A DNA stretch of 64,000 bases from Metellina segmentata (Eukaryota; Arthropoda; Arachnida; Araneae; Tetragnathidae), in the NCBI GenBank assembly GCA_947359465.1, contig OX375873.1:73162278-73226277 (forward strand). The letters run 5' to 3'. Every line of letters starts with the position of its first letter. The first letter of the stretch is position 1. The notes below the pieces were generated by a model. It was given only the letters and a program-made list of their open reading frames with translations, made no database searches and was not told the DNA's origin. Shown here one piece after another: positions 9,946 to 21,384 of the stretch. A program made the translations under genes and the position numbers.

Positions 9946-10385
9946 CTTTTCAGTTTTTTAGATGCAGGTTTTAAAATAAGTATCCAAAATAATACATAAT
10001 ACTAGTCAGCATAGCCAGGATTTTTGATATCAGGTCAACTTTTTTACTGCGCTTTACAGACAAAACTAGATATTCGGTTTGCAAGATCTTGGTTGTTGAT
10101 GTAAAAAATTAAAGGTAAATTTTTTCACTACATTTTTAATATTTCAGGATATTCTGGATGCTTAAAAGACATTGAGAGAGGGAGGATTTATGGTATTTTA
10201 TCTATCCTTTTTTGACATTAAAAAGGACTTTAGATTTTTAAAATCACCAAAATCCATCGAAAAATTAGTTTTTTAAATTTAAGCGTTAAAATATTAGTTG
10301 ATAACAAATTTTGGAGACATAAAAATAATTCTTCAATTGTGATGATTTTTGACGGAGTTACATTTGTTACAACTTCAAAGATATA

Positions 10386-10676
10386 CACTATCAACCAATA
10401 AGTATTTGGACACTCATAGAAATGACGATATCTAGGTACTGATATACGTCACTCCATCCGCAGTTAAATATCGTGTAGGAAATAACATTGGCATTAGTCG
10501 CATGCAAGATGCCACGGAGTGCAGAGTTATTTCGAGAGAGTTGCAGAGTTGTTGCAGATTACCATGTGTATATCGTCAGTTTCAATAGAGCCAATCACAA
10601 AACAAGTTTATGATGGTGACTGCCGATTGTGCTGAAAAAACACCCTGAAAATAAATCATAGGTTTTGTGTATGAAA
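10386..10676 (+). mobile_element. Truncated left end of a Tc1-like element (family 2)
   Basis: It begins right after a TA with CACTATCAACCAATAAGTAT, the same terminus as the element at 10679-11861. It follows that element's 5' region for about 160 bp (shared AACATTGGCATTAGTC and GCATGCAAGATGCC blocks). It then continues into other sequence and ends at the TA that precedes the complete element. Confidence 0.75.
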
Positions 10677-10678
10677 TA

Positions 10679-11861
10679 CACTATCTACCAATAATTATTT
10701 GGACACTCATGCAAAGGACGGTATATGCGGTCCTGATAAAAGTCACGCCCTCCGCCGTTAAATTTCGTGTAGGAAACAACATTGGCATTAGTCACATGCA
10801 AGATGCCTTGAAGTGTAGAGTTATCTGATTTCGAGAAGGGTCATAGAAATGGCCGATTCTTAAGTGACATATCTAGCCAGGTGAATTACTCAAATGCGAT
10901 TATGGCCTGTGTGATTCAGAAGTAGAAAGTGAGCGGTGATTGTCGGAATGTGCCCTGAGTCGGCAGACCATCGAAACTGGAAGATAGAGACCGAGTGGTG
11001 CTGTCCAGAGAAATTCCGAACAACCGCACCCAACCGATGGCCCACAGACTCCAGGAGTTTCAACAGACATCCGGTAGTGTTGTTTCGTTTAATACCCTTT
11101 CGTAAAAAGCACATGTGCTTGGTTTTCATGGTCACGCTGCCGCCCATAAGACATTGCTCACAAAGTCCAACCGCGCTGTTCGGTTAATGTGGTGCTAAAC
11201 ACGTAGAAAGTGAACCGTAGATCAGTGTAAACGGGTTCTCTGGAGCGACAAATCAAGGTTCACCCTCTACACTGTTCGGATGTTAGGGTCTGGGTCTGGC
11301 GTCTGCATGAACGCCTCCTGACAGAATGCATTGTGTCCACAGTAAAGTTCGGCGGTGGTGGAATTATGGTTTGGGGGTGTTTCTCCTGGTATGGACTGGG
11401 ACCCTTGGTCCAAATTCATGGTAAGCTCAACGCCAAGGCCTACTGCACTATTTTGTATGACAGTGTGCTTCACACGTTGTGGCAGTTTTACGGGTTGAAC
11501 CCATGTTACTTGCTAGACGACGGGAAGTCACCATGGAATGGTATGTTGACAATGGGGTTTATCGAATGGACTGGCCTGCCCATTGCCCAGACCTGAACCC
11601 TATCTAGAATCGCTGGGACGAGTTGGATCGCTGAATTAATGGATGCAACAACCGTCCAAAATCGATGAAGGAACTAATATTTCTTCTCCAAGCCGAGTGG
11701 AAGAAAATACCACTAGCCGTCATTCAAGGACTTGTGGAAAGCATGCCCAGGAGGATTGAGGCTGTAATTACCTCTCGTGGAGGCTCTATCAACTATTGAA
11801 TATGAATACATTTTGTTTTTTCTCCTGTCACAGGTGCCCAAATACTTATTGGTAGATAGTG
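10679..11861 (+). mobile_element. Tc1-like element, family 2, 1183 bp
   Basis: Flanked by TA on both sides, with inverted ends CACTATCTACCAATAATTAT (left) and CACTATCTACCAATAAGTAT (inward from the right). The length is normal for Tc1. The plus strand carries a decayed transposase. A fragment of a sister copy lies directly upstream in the same orientation, so the site has two left ends and one right end. Confidence 0.9.
10850..11780 (+). pseudogene. Tc1-type (DD34E) transposase, decayed
   Basis: The clearest stretch is 11333-11500, where the plus strand gives [20 protein letters not shown] and then [20 protein letters not shown], the classic block between the first and second catalytic Asp of Tc1 enzymes. 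Downstream, with frameshifts, come [15 protein letters not shown] at the place of the second Asp, then [15 protein letters not shown] sequence in which a stop replaces the residue at the catalytic Glu, and a C-terminus ending near ESMPRRIEAVI. The N-terminal helix-turn-helix part (10850-11200) is present but scrambled by stops. It is not functional. Confidence 0.85.
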
Positions 11862-11869
11862 TAGTTCAT

Positions 11870-12400
11870 AAGTATAGTAACTCTACTACAGAAACGCATA
11901 TCTTACGTTTAATTTTTTTTTCTCATTTCAAAACGCTTCCTGGCCTATCTGGTTTTAATGAATTTTCTTGAATTTTATTCAGAATAAACATTAAAATCTG
12001 TTGTATGCATCTAAGCGAAAATGAGAACCATTATGTTCATTCATTATGCTTCTCTGGTATTTTATTTAAAAATGTTTCTCGTTATATTTTTTAGTTTTTT
12101 TTACAAAATTTTATGTGTTTTCGTACTTTGCTTTATAATTTACAATACATCGTGGAATCGTTTATATAGAAATGTGTGCATTAGGTATTAAATATGTTTT
12201 TCAAACAAATTGCCGGAAGTAGATAATTTTTTGCAAATTGAAAGCATACAAAGAAAAATTTAGGTCGTTTTTATATATTATTAGAATGAAAACGGGGCTT
12301 ACTTGGGTCTTGATTTAGACAGATTTTCTAAATGGAAGGTTATGTTGAATAATGAACCTTACCTTGATTAATGAAATTATTACTTTTCTCCTTATCTCAC
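11870..12400. other. AT-rich sequence, nothing recognised
   Basis: No coding frame, repeat boundary or RNA-like structure was seen. Confidence 0.6.
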
Positions 12401-12404
12401 CGCG

Positions 12405-12860
12405 CTTATAATTATTCTCTTACCTTAAGTAATGAAACTACTAGCATTCTTACCCTCAAAAATAATGAAACGTCCTCGAAAAAAAAACGAATCTCCCAAA
12501 TACATACTAATTCTTTGCTTTAAAATGCTTTACATTTATATCTCTTTACAACGCTTCACATTTATATCGCTTTTAAACAACTACATTTCTAAAACTGTCT
12601 TTCCGGAATTATTAATTTGATTCCTTATACTATTGCCATACATCTTACCTATTATAACTACTCTTGTCTTGAGTAGCAAAACTATTACTATTCGTCTTTC
12701 CCTCAAATATGGCGAAACTTTTTCGGAATAAAATACAACTCCTCCAAATAACGACTGCTTCTTTGCTTTGAAACGCTTCACATTTCGATCTCTTATCCGC
12801 AACTACATTCCTAAATCTGTCTTTTTAGAATTATAAATTTGTTGAACGAATCGAAAAGGT
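12405..12860 (+). repeat. Diverged tandem duplication, about 222-bp period
   Basis: Two copies, roughly 12405-12640 and 12641-12860, share the order of landmarks TTCTTTGCTTTRAAAYGCTT, AACGCTTCACATTT, AACTACATTYCTAAA and GAATTATNAATTTG. Identity by eye is near 75-80 percent. The frames in each copy are short and differ, so this looks like non-coding duplication. Confidence 0.65.
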
Positions 12861-13200
12861 AGAGCTGAGCCCTTTTCCTCCCGACAGTGACTTATATCGG
12901 AGAATTTAAACTCCTCGTAAACCGAGTCGAGAACAAATAAAATGGATCAAATATTCATTGGATGCTTTCGTGGTCTGTCGATGCACTCGTGGGTGGGGTA
13001 CACCGGAGAGCGAATCACTGAAGAGCGATTCCTGGAACCTAAATTGCATTTGGACAACGTTGGCGAAATATTTCGAAGCCTTGGGTTAGTGGGGGCGAAG
13101 TATTAAGTCGTGGATAGATACTTTCATTGGATTTCGGAAATCACCGATGCTGAAAGGTTCTATCAATCTTTAAGGACAAAACTACTTCAAGTATGATATG
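12861..13200. other. Less AT-rich stretch with several CpGs
   Basis: Composition is more balanced than in the flanks and several CpG dinucleotides are kept. I find no long frame and no inverted-repeat boundaries. It could be a conserved non-coding or promoter-like segment. Confidence 0.25.
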
Positions 13201-15505
13201 CTCCAGGGAAAACGTATGATTCAGCTTGTATATAATTTTCGATATCTCATATCAATAAAGTGCTCGTTAGTTAATTATATTGCTTGACATTGACTAATTC
13301 TCACACATGCCCCGCGTTCAGACAACACATTTTAGAGAGAAATAATTCTAAAGATCGTTTTTTGTTTTTAATTTAATTTAATTTCAATTTTTTGTGACTT
13401 GTTTTTTAAATTAAAAATAGCCTAAAGGGGTTATTTAATGTAAGAAAATAAAGTTGTTCTAAATTTTTACTGTTAATACTAGGAAAATTCATCAAATTTC
13501 GACTGTCAGCATATTCTATTATGTTCGAACTTTATTAATTTACGTTTGTAACTGAAACTAAATTATTTGAATTACGAGGAATTTTTTTAAATGCAAAATT
13601 CAATCCCTAAGCAAATTAAATACATAAAAAACATTGACAACCCCGTTATTATATAAATATATTTAAATAATATAGATAAAACGTATTTCAAATTTTGCGT
13701 GGAATTTCATTCTTCTTTCAGTTGCAATACTACTTCATAGTAAAAATATACATATGATTTTAGTCAATAGAGTTGCTTCCTTTTCTAACTATGGAGATTT
13801 TTAGGTTCTCTTTGTTTAAATTTTTAATTGGAAAATAATTGCATGGAGTTTGTATTACTCATTTGAATCAAAAGGGCTTTGTTAAGCAACATACGATTAA
13901 AAACAAGAAACATTGCTGTTTGTAAATTTAAATTCCAAAATCCGAAGTTGAATCATTTTAAATTTAATATTATAAATGTTGAGCATAATTTTCCTGGAAA
14001 AAGCAGCTTAATAATGATAAGAACAGGAAACATTATTACGCATATACTTTTTATTGTATGAAAATAACGGTTTCATTTAAATAGAGTTGTCTTAATGAAA
14101 GTTAAGCTGATTAATTATTTCAGTGAAATCCTCTTGTTTCTCAAATAATGAATTCGAATTTTAATCAGAAAAAAATTCAATACACCATCGTTCATATCTT
14201 ATGCATTGATTTAATTAAGTTCCCGGACATTACGACATTTAATGCGAAAGCACCATTTTACCAATTTTATATCCTTCGTGTGCTTCACGATAAAATTACT
14301 TTTTTCATTTGAAAGATTAAAGTAATATTGTTCATAAATGAATTCACAGACACATGCTGCTATCGTAATTGCTATATTAAATAGATTAATAATTTCTCGC
14401 AAACTGAAATTAAACTCATCAATTTGTATTTAAAACGTGGTTTCTTTGAAAAGAACCTTAGAATTAAAATATGTTCTGAAAATGATTAAGCTTGAGATGT
14501 TAAAGTCAAGTAAAATATATTTTTAATTAAGCTAAGTATTTAAAATTTTGTATAGTATTTATGCTTTTTCTTAATGTACTCATACTTTGCAGACATTTTA
14601 AGCAATACAAATGTTTTTGTTTTGCCTCAGTAACATATTGCTCACATTTTACGATATAAAGTTCTTTGAACATTTTAAATCGTAAAGAATGTTTTCTGTA
14701 TCTTTCTACAAATGTCCATCTGCGTTTATTTTATTAACGAGAGTGGCACATGAATTGACATTGCATGTATATTTACGAATGTCAATTATCGGATAAAAGC
14801 AAAATAAAACCAACCGCTATGAAGTTAATTCAATAATTTTTATGTAAAATTTAAATATGATTGTGTGTATTGAGCTACGCGATATGCAAATAAATGCTAA
14901 AATTGCACGGAATAGTTCTCATGACTATAGATAAATTTTTGTTATTGACCTTAAACTTAAATAAATAGTATAAGTGGACTGAGTACTGTTATTGAAAGGA
15001 TAGCAGAAGGTATTGCTAAATCTAGAAATTGGAAATTAGCTCTGAGAAGAAAATCTGAAGCAATCTGAAAATGTAGAGGTTACAATATACAACTCTTTGA
15101 TAAAGTGAATGATATGCATTTAAATTGGCGTTCGAAAGATAACTGTTAATATGACCGAAGTATGAACTACATATTATTCATGCACTTTATTGGAAATAGA
15201 AATTAACCCCATTAAGAATACATATTAACGATGTAAATAAATACCGTTTTATATTTTAAACTAATTGAATTCATCTAGGCGTATAAAATTTGCATATCAA
15301 CTTTAATATTTGGTTTTATAATTTGGTAGCTATAGTATAAATAGCTATAGACCCGTTTTTCCATTTTACTTTATTTATTCTTTAATAGTCGTTGGTTAAG
15401 GCTTTTATGCTATTAATTATCAGTTAGGAAAACATATTTTACCTTTATGTTTTATATAAAGGTATTGTAGAATCAGGAGAACAAAGATTATATGGAGGTT
15501 TCTTT
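13201..15505. other. AT-rich sequence, nothing recognised
   Basis: Very AT-rich with only short chance frames (about 60 codons). I saw no element ends and no RNA gene. Confidence 0.6.
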
Positions 15506-15514
15506 TCATTCATA

Positions 15515-15693
15515 TCACACCCCGGCAAGAAAAGTGACACAACTCAAAAATTCCGAATTTAAGAAATCACAACTTAAAGGATACTATAAAACTTGTATTG
15601 AAATAGCTGGAGCACATCATAGATATTCTTCAATGACATAACATCAAAAAATATGATTTTTTGACTTGTGTCACTTTTCTTGCCGGGGTGTGA
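15515..15693. mobile_element. 179-bp MITE with perfect 27-bp inverted repeats
   Basis: The left end TCACACCCCGGCAAGAAAAG followed by TGACACA is repeated exactly in reverse complement at 15667-15693. TA lies on both outer sides (15513-15514 and 15694-15695), as for Tc1/mariner insertions. The 125-bp middle is AT-rich and non-coding. The two arms show no mismatch, so the insertion looks fairly young, or the arms are kept identical in some other way. Confidence 0.88.
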
Positions 15694-15983
15694 TATATCA
15701 ATAGATAGTAATTGAAAAAGTTCAGGAGACTCTAGGCGTGGATCTGATAGTGAATTATAATTTATAACGAATTTTGAATTGCATGCGATGTTAAATTCTA
15801 ATCCTTGTTCAGAGACTTTTAATTTTTTCTTTTAATTTTTATAAACCTTTATCGATATTTACATTATTAACAAGTATCTTATTTGTGTTATTTGTCTTAG
15901 TACCTGAGGGACGATAAGAGGGTAAGTACAATATATATTCGTAAAGTTACATTTTATAACAAATATTAGATTCTGTTTTAAAG

Positions 15984-16197
15984 AACTTATACTTTTCTAG
16001 TAGAAATAAGCGAACCAGTTTCTTTAAAGATGACAAAAATAATAACATTTTAATCTCAGTTTTAAAAAAAAATTGTGATATTAAAGCAGGTAGTAACTTA
16101 TACTTTTCTAGTAGAATTAAGCAAACCAGTTTCTTCAAACATGACGAAAACAATAAGATTTTAATCTTAGTTTAAAAAACAAATCGCGATATTTAAG
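15984..16197 (+). repeat. Tandem duplication, 111-bp period
   Basis: Two adjacent copies, 15984-16094 and 16095-16197, share AACTTATACTTTTCTAGTAG and the AACCAGTTTCTT block. Identity is about 85-90 percent. A minus-strand frame of 68 codons spans both and shows the same peptide pattern twice (two LVRLF/LVCLI-like blocks), but it has no other sign of being a gene. Confidence 0.75.
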
Positions 16198-16199
16198 TC

Positions 16200-17290
16200 C
16201 CTGTGTTAAGACAACATACTGGCGCTTAAAACTGTAAAATAAAAGTCAGTGTAATGTATCTAACTATTCTCAGCAGATAAAAAAAAAAAGAATATGATCA
16301 GAAAAATCTCAGATAAAAATAAATATTCTTTCTCTTTCCAAATAAATGCCTTTTATTTTTTACGTAGTTCCTAAGATTTATTGAAATAATTAGAATAACT
16401 CAAAAAAATCACTAAAAGTCTGTGTAAACTTTTGAATCCTTAACTCCCATTCCAATTTCTTTCAGACTTTTAACGTTTTTCATTGTGTTCCTATAATCCA
16501 ACCACAAATTAGCCCTAATCGAGGACATGAGGTGAAAAAACGTAATCTTTGCTACACAAATTAACTGAGTCCCGCTGGATTTAAGTCATTTGCTTTTTCA
16601 GCCAATTAACGGATACATTAATTACGAACAACTCACCTTGTCTCGGGAGATTTGTCAGAATGATTTGTTTTCGAAGCAGTTTAACATTATTCACTCACTT
16701 TTCACAAAGATACCAATTTAAAGCAACCCTAAAGGACTCGGTATTGATCGTTATCGACATGTTCTTGACCAAGTGACTGAACATTGTGATAGAGATCTTC
16801 GAAAGATATGACTAACGTGTCGAATAATAGTCACATGACTGCTCAGTGAAAAGTGACTTGGCTGGTCAATTTAGCATATCATCACCTCGTATGGGAATAC
16901 ATTATCTTGTGATGGCGTAGATGTATGAATGAACATTTTTATGGAGTGGCATCAAAAGGGTGAAATTGCCAAAGTCTATAATTCTGTAGCGTGGGCCAAT
17001 CAGGTGTTGAATCAATAGATGGGCGTGTTCTCAAATCCAGTGAACGAATCAGATCATGAATGCTGTGTTCCACCATGAAGAAGAAAGCAGTCTAAAGACG
17101 TAACTTAACTATTCATTCATATTGAGTGGGGAGGTCAGTAAAGCCCTATGAATGAAATGAACTTAACTATTAGTTTTTGCCACATGATAACAAAATATAT
17201 TTGTGTAAAAAGTTCATTGTTAAGAATTATAGTTTAATAAAAAAAAAAGTGTTATAAACACCCTTTATAACAAAACAAAAAATGACGCTA
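16200..17290. other. Intergenic sequence, nothing recognised
   Basis: Mixed composition and no long frame. I could not find the 5' end of the transposon fragment that follows. Confidence 0.5.
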
Positions 17291-17299
17291 TAAGAAGGA

Positions 17300-17915
17300 G
17301 ATGTAAAGGAGTAGTTCCGGGTTCGATCACGTTGAAACGACACTGACTGGAGACGTATAGTCTTTAGTGACGAGTCCCTTTGCAAACTGTGTCCTGACAA
17401 CAACTGCAGATGAGTCTGGAGACGTCCAGGACAGCGTGGGGATTCTCCACTAAATATCACACTCCATAAATGCCCACAACAAGGCGTTATGGACTGGGTT
17501 GCCATTTCCATTGATAGTAGGACCCCTTTAGTAGTCATTTCTGGCACACTTACAGCAGCACAGCGGTACGTACACGACATTCTACTATCGGTTGTGTTAC
17601 CGTTCCTTTTGCAACACTTACTTTTCAACAAAGCAATACTCGACCGCGTACGGAACGTGTTGCTATGAATTGTTTTCAAGCTTTCCCAACACTTCCTTAG
17701 CCAGCTAGGTCTCCTGTTCTCGCTCCCATAGAGCACATTTGGGACGTTATGGGAATTCGATTGCAACGATTCCGGAATGTTGACCATTTAGACAGACAGT
17801 GGGAGACAATTTGGCAAGAAATTCCCCAGGACACTATCCAGGTTATTTTTCAATCTATTCCACGCCGGGTGACAGCTTGCATCCAGGCCAGAGGTGGACC
17901 AACGCCTTATTGACT
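17300..17915 (+). pseudogene. Tc1-type transposase, catalytic and C-terminal part
   Basis: The plus strand gives SLCKLCPDN after a FSDES-like start (about 17370), then VMDWVAISIDSRTPLVVISG and LTAAQRYVHDILLSVVLPFL, the middle of the DDE domain of a spider-common Tc1 group. After frameshifts, the Glu region appears as PIEHIWDVMGIRLQRFRN, followed by WETIWQEIPQDT and a C-terminus near VTACIQARGGPTPY. The helix-turn-helix half is missing. A 186-codon frame on the opposite strand (17227-17787) is an antisense shadow. The element end is probably in the T-rich stretch near 18060, but I could not pair it with a left end. Confidence 0.82.
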
Positions 17916-18651
17916 TCTTCCCTTTGTAACGATCAAACTCTGAAATAAATCATTCAATTGTTCTGAAATTTTAATCCTTTGTTTTTCTGTATGTGTATGT
18001 TTTTTATATCTACCAATTTTCATCGCAATCTTACAACTCCTTCTTGGTGCGTCGATTTTTTTTTTGTATAGAGTGGAAATACCCTGATGGAAACACTTAT
18101 TTATAATAAAATAGTGTCGATACATAAATAATATGCAAATGCGAAAACATTGTAGTTATAACACACATCTCATGTATATTTATTTTAGGTGAAACATAAA
18201 CTGCAATTTATGCTTATTAACCACCCGTGTAGTGTACTATTGGTTTTCACCACAACACATATAATGACTAAATAACCGCATCGATCAGTTGTGACAATCC
18301 AAGGAAAGATTATGTTAGTCCAGATGGTCAAAGCTGGCTAGAAGTCCAGCAAGGAAGAATTGGATGTCACTAAATATGTAGGACGTCAGAAGCTGTTTAC
18401 CATAATTCTCTTACTTTTCACGAAGATTTCTATCTAAATTAAAGTGGAGTAGATTTTATTGTTGTCTACTTGGTCTTGATCAATCAAATAAAATATTCCA
18501 AGACTCATCAAACCATAATTTATCATCATCATCCAACATTCTTAAATGATCACATATTTATGATAGTGAAATAAAATAATGCATTAGCATGAGTAATTGA
18601 CTGTAAATGTTTGAAATGTTTTAAATGATGGTTATAGAAAGGTACCTTCTA

Positions 18652-19907
18652 CAGGGTTTGGACAAAATATGGAAACACCTAAAAAAATATGTAACCTTGC
18701 CTAATATGGTGTAGGAAAACCGTTGCCATTCAAATCAGCTTGCAGTCTTCTCGGAATGGATAAATACATTTTCTGTATGCTCGTCAAGGGAATCTTGTAC
18801 CATTCTTCCTGCAAAACGGTGGCAAGTTCAGATAAAAAGATGATGGCGGTAGATAGTGATCACGTACTTTCCTATCCAATGTAGACCAAAAAGATTCAAT
18901 AATATGGAGGTCTGGTGACTGTGGTGGCCAAGGTAGATGTGACAAATCATCCTCGTGCTCAGAAAACCAGTACTGGATTATGTGAGCTGTGTGAACACGG
19001 GCTTTTTCGTCTTGAAAGACAAAATTACCATTGGGGAACAAAGTTTGTTCCATGGAATGGACGTGATCGGCCAAAATGTTCACATAATCCTTGGCCTTAA
19101 TGTGCCCTTACAGAGTAATCATGGAGCCCACAGAAAACACTGATATGGCTACCCAAACTATCACAGAACACCCGCCATGTTTCACTCTTGGCAAAAATCA
19201 GTCTGTATTATAGGCTTGGAATGGCGTTCGCCAGACGTAAACTCGGCCAGAAGAGGGAAACAGTGGGAAACAAGACTCATTCGACCAAATTACTGTCTTC
19301 CATTCCTCCATAGTCCAGTCTTTATGACTTAAACATCACTTTTTTCCTGTTACAGGCATTAGCAACACTGATGAATGGTTTTTGAATTGCAGCTCGGTCA
19401 GAAATACCCTGATTATAGAGCTCCCTTCATATTGTTTTGGTACTCACATGGTTTGTGAACACGACATTCATTTCAGCAGTAACTTTTGCAGCTGTGGTCT
19501 TCTTATTTTTAGTCACAATCTTCCTTTATTATCTTCTGTCACGATCACTCAACACACACTTTCGTCTGCGCTGTTATTTAGCGGATGATGTCTTTCCGCT
19601 TTTCAAATATGCGGAATAAATCTTAGATACAGTACCTCTTCAAAAACTAAACAATTCGGCTACCTTGCTTACGGAAGCACCCACCAGACGAGCTCTGACA
19701 ATTTGCCCACGTTCAACTCTGTTAGATCTGATATGATGCAATTACAACTGCACAGAACAGAGCCCCGACAATGACTGACTTGCGCAGCGTATTTACCACG
19801 TTGTATAGGTGGCGTCAATAGACGACAACACCAGAGCCACCTACACATTTCACTAAAATAAATATTTGTTTTCAATTACGTGTTTCCATTTTTTTGTCTA
19901 CCTCTTG
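18652..19907 (-). mobile_element. Tc1-like element, family 3, 1256 bp
   Basis: Flanked by TA at both sides. Left end CAGGGTTTGGACAAAATATG; inward from the right end CAAGAGGTAGACAAAAAAAT; both continue into GGAAACA, so the inverted repeats are about 30 bp with several mismatches. The minus strand carries a decayed transposase along nearly the full length. Confidence 0.88.
18780..19840 (-). pseudogene. Tc1-type transposase, decayed full-length
   Basis: Near 19680-19740 the minus strand gives VERGQIVRARLVGASVSKVA, the first helix-turn-helix. At 18784-19083 it gives MNILADHVHSMEQTLFPNGN, then VFQDEKARVHTAHIIQYWF and LPWPPQSPDLHIIESFWSTL. The second catalytic Asp is present (FQDEKARVH where most relatives have QDNA) and the third acidic residue is IIES. 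Stops and frameshifts separate the two halves, and the first Asp block is poorly kept. It is inactive. Confidence 0.85.
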
Positions 19908-20499
19908 TATGTTTGTTAACATAACCTTAAAAGTAGGAATAAATAAACGTTGTAGAAAAGATTTTATGTACATTTAACTTTAAGTCGACAGAAATAATAT
20001 TCATCAAATATTATTTCAGCTTGCTTAACTCTCTAATAGAATATTTTCATGCAGTGTAGTATTACCATTGTTTTCCATCCCATTTTATGACCCAAAACTT
20101 GCATCTGGTAGAAATAAACCTTATTGGACAATATCAAAACTGTTTACAAGCCATGTAGGAAAGACAGTAGTTTTTAGAACGAATATATGCGTGTCCGCAC
20201 CTCATATGGTCAAAGATACTTTGGAATGTTAGAAAATACACAAATTCATTAAGGATAACTATAGCTATAGCTATAAGTTCAGTTAGTTTTGTTAGTAGTT
20301 AACTTTTGTTAATATACCTGTAGATCATATCGCCTTCACTCGCTATCACAGATGAGAAAGCATCACTAATTTCCGTGTATTAACAGCTTAATTTTTTTAA
20401 TGAAACCGTAATCTGCATAATAAAAAATTCCTGCAAATATATTTTTAAGTAGGTGCTTGTTGATGACGTAGTGAACTACACAGAGCGTAGATTAATATA

Positions 20500-21377
20500 C
20501 AGGGTGGTCCCGAATTCATGGTACAAACTTTAATGGTAGGTACAGGACATTGTAACAATGATTTATTGTATAGGAATGTATAGTCGCAAGTGACGCGGTG
20601 AGGCGAAAACAGGGGAAATAACGGCCGAAAGGAAAAACAAAGATTTTATTGAAAGCGTTGTTGACAAGTGTCATGTTTACAGTAATTGTTCAAAATTGCG
20701 TCCACCAGTATCGATACATGCTTGACAGCGTCGGTGGAGCGATTGGCGTACACGTTCAAAGATGCCTGGTATTTCACGCACACCTGCAGCAGCTACAGAT
20801 AAGCGAGCGACGAGATCCTCATCTGAGTCAACTGGAGTCTCATAAACAAGATGCTTTAGATGTCCCCATAAAAAGTAATCGAGGCTCGATAAATCGGGAG
20901 ATCGGGGTGGCCAAGGGACTGGTCCACCACGCCCAATCCATGTCTGTTGACGTCGAACGCACCTGTTTCACAAAGTTGACGATGTAACCGTTGAAAAATT
21001 CTATGATCCGGCATTCGTTGATCAGGATACTCCGCGCGATACATTCGTAACGCAACTCTGCCGTTACCATTTGCACGGCCGTACATGTAATGTATGTCTG
21101 CTTTTTCTGCATACGTAAAGTCACCCATCGTCTAAGGCAGCACAATTGTGAATGGCGCTTTTCCCTACTGCGATGCATCATGTTCAACAACGGCTAGACA
21201 TCTACTGCCCTCTACCGGCAATGATACCAACCGATCACTCCATTTCTCTTTCCTTTTATTTCCCCTGTTTACGCCTCACCGCGTCACTTGCGACTATACA
21301 TTCCTATACAATAAATCATTGTTACAATGTCCTGTACCTACCATTAAAGTTTGTACCATGAATTCGGGACCACCCTG
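20500..21377 (-). mobile_element. Internally deleted mariner-like element with 122-bp inverted repeats
   Basis: TA flanks both ends. The left arm 20500-20621 (starting CAGGGTGGTCCCGAATTCAT) and the right arm 21256-21377 are reverse complements with only one mismatch that I can see across 122 bp. The minus strand joins a DNA-binding head directly to the C-terminal end of a transposase, so the catalytic core has been deleted. The near-identity of the arms makes this the youngest-looking sizeable element in the window. Confidence 0.92.
20680..21128 (-). pseudogene. Mariner-like transposase with HTH head fused to C-terminus
   Basis: From 21128 the frame reads MGDFTYAEKADIHYMYGRAN, then RVALRMYRAEYPDQRMPDHR and IFQRLHRQLCETGAFDVNRH, the helix-turn-helix domain (DUF4817 type) that precedes the DDE domain in this arthropod mariner group. 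It passes abruptly to a DLPIYRASITFYGDI stretch, which is out of frame with a C-terminus that in the next frame reads SSLDYFLWGHLKHLVYETPV and ends near CQACIDTGGRNFEQLL. Everything between the head and the third catalytic Asp region is gone. It cannot cut DNA but may still bind the inverted repeats. Confidence 0.85.
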
Positions 21378-21384
21378 TATTCTG

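Noticed and set aside
16600..17200. A possible 5' half of the 17.3-kb Tc1 element
   Set aside because: No helix-turn-helix peptide could be read in any frame and no inverted partner of the right end was found.
17227..17787. A 186-codon minus-strand frame
   Set aside because: It lies antisense to a recognisable plus-strand Tc1 transposase remnant and has no motif of its own.
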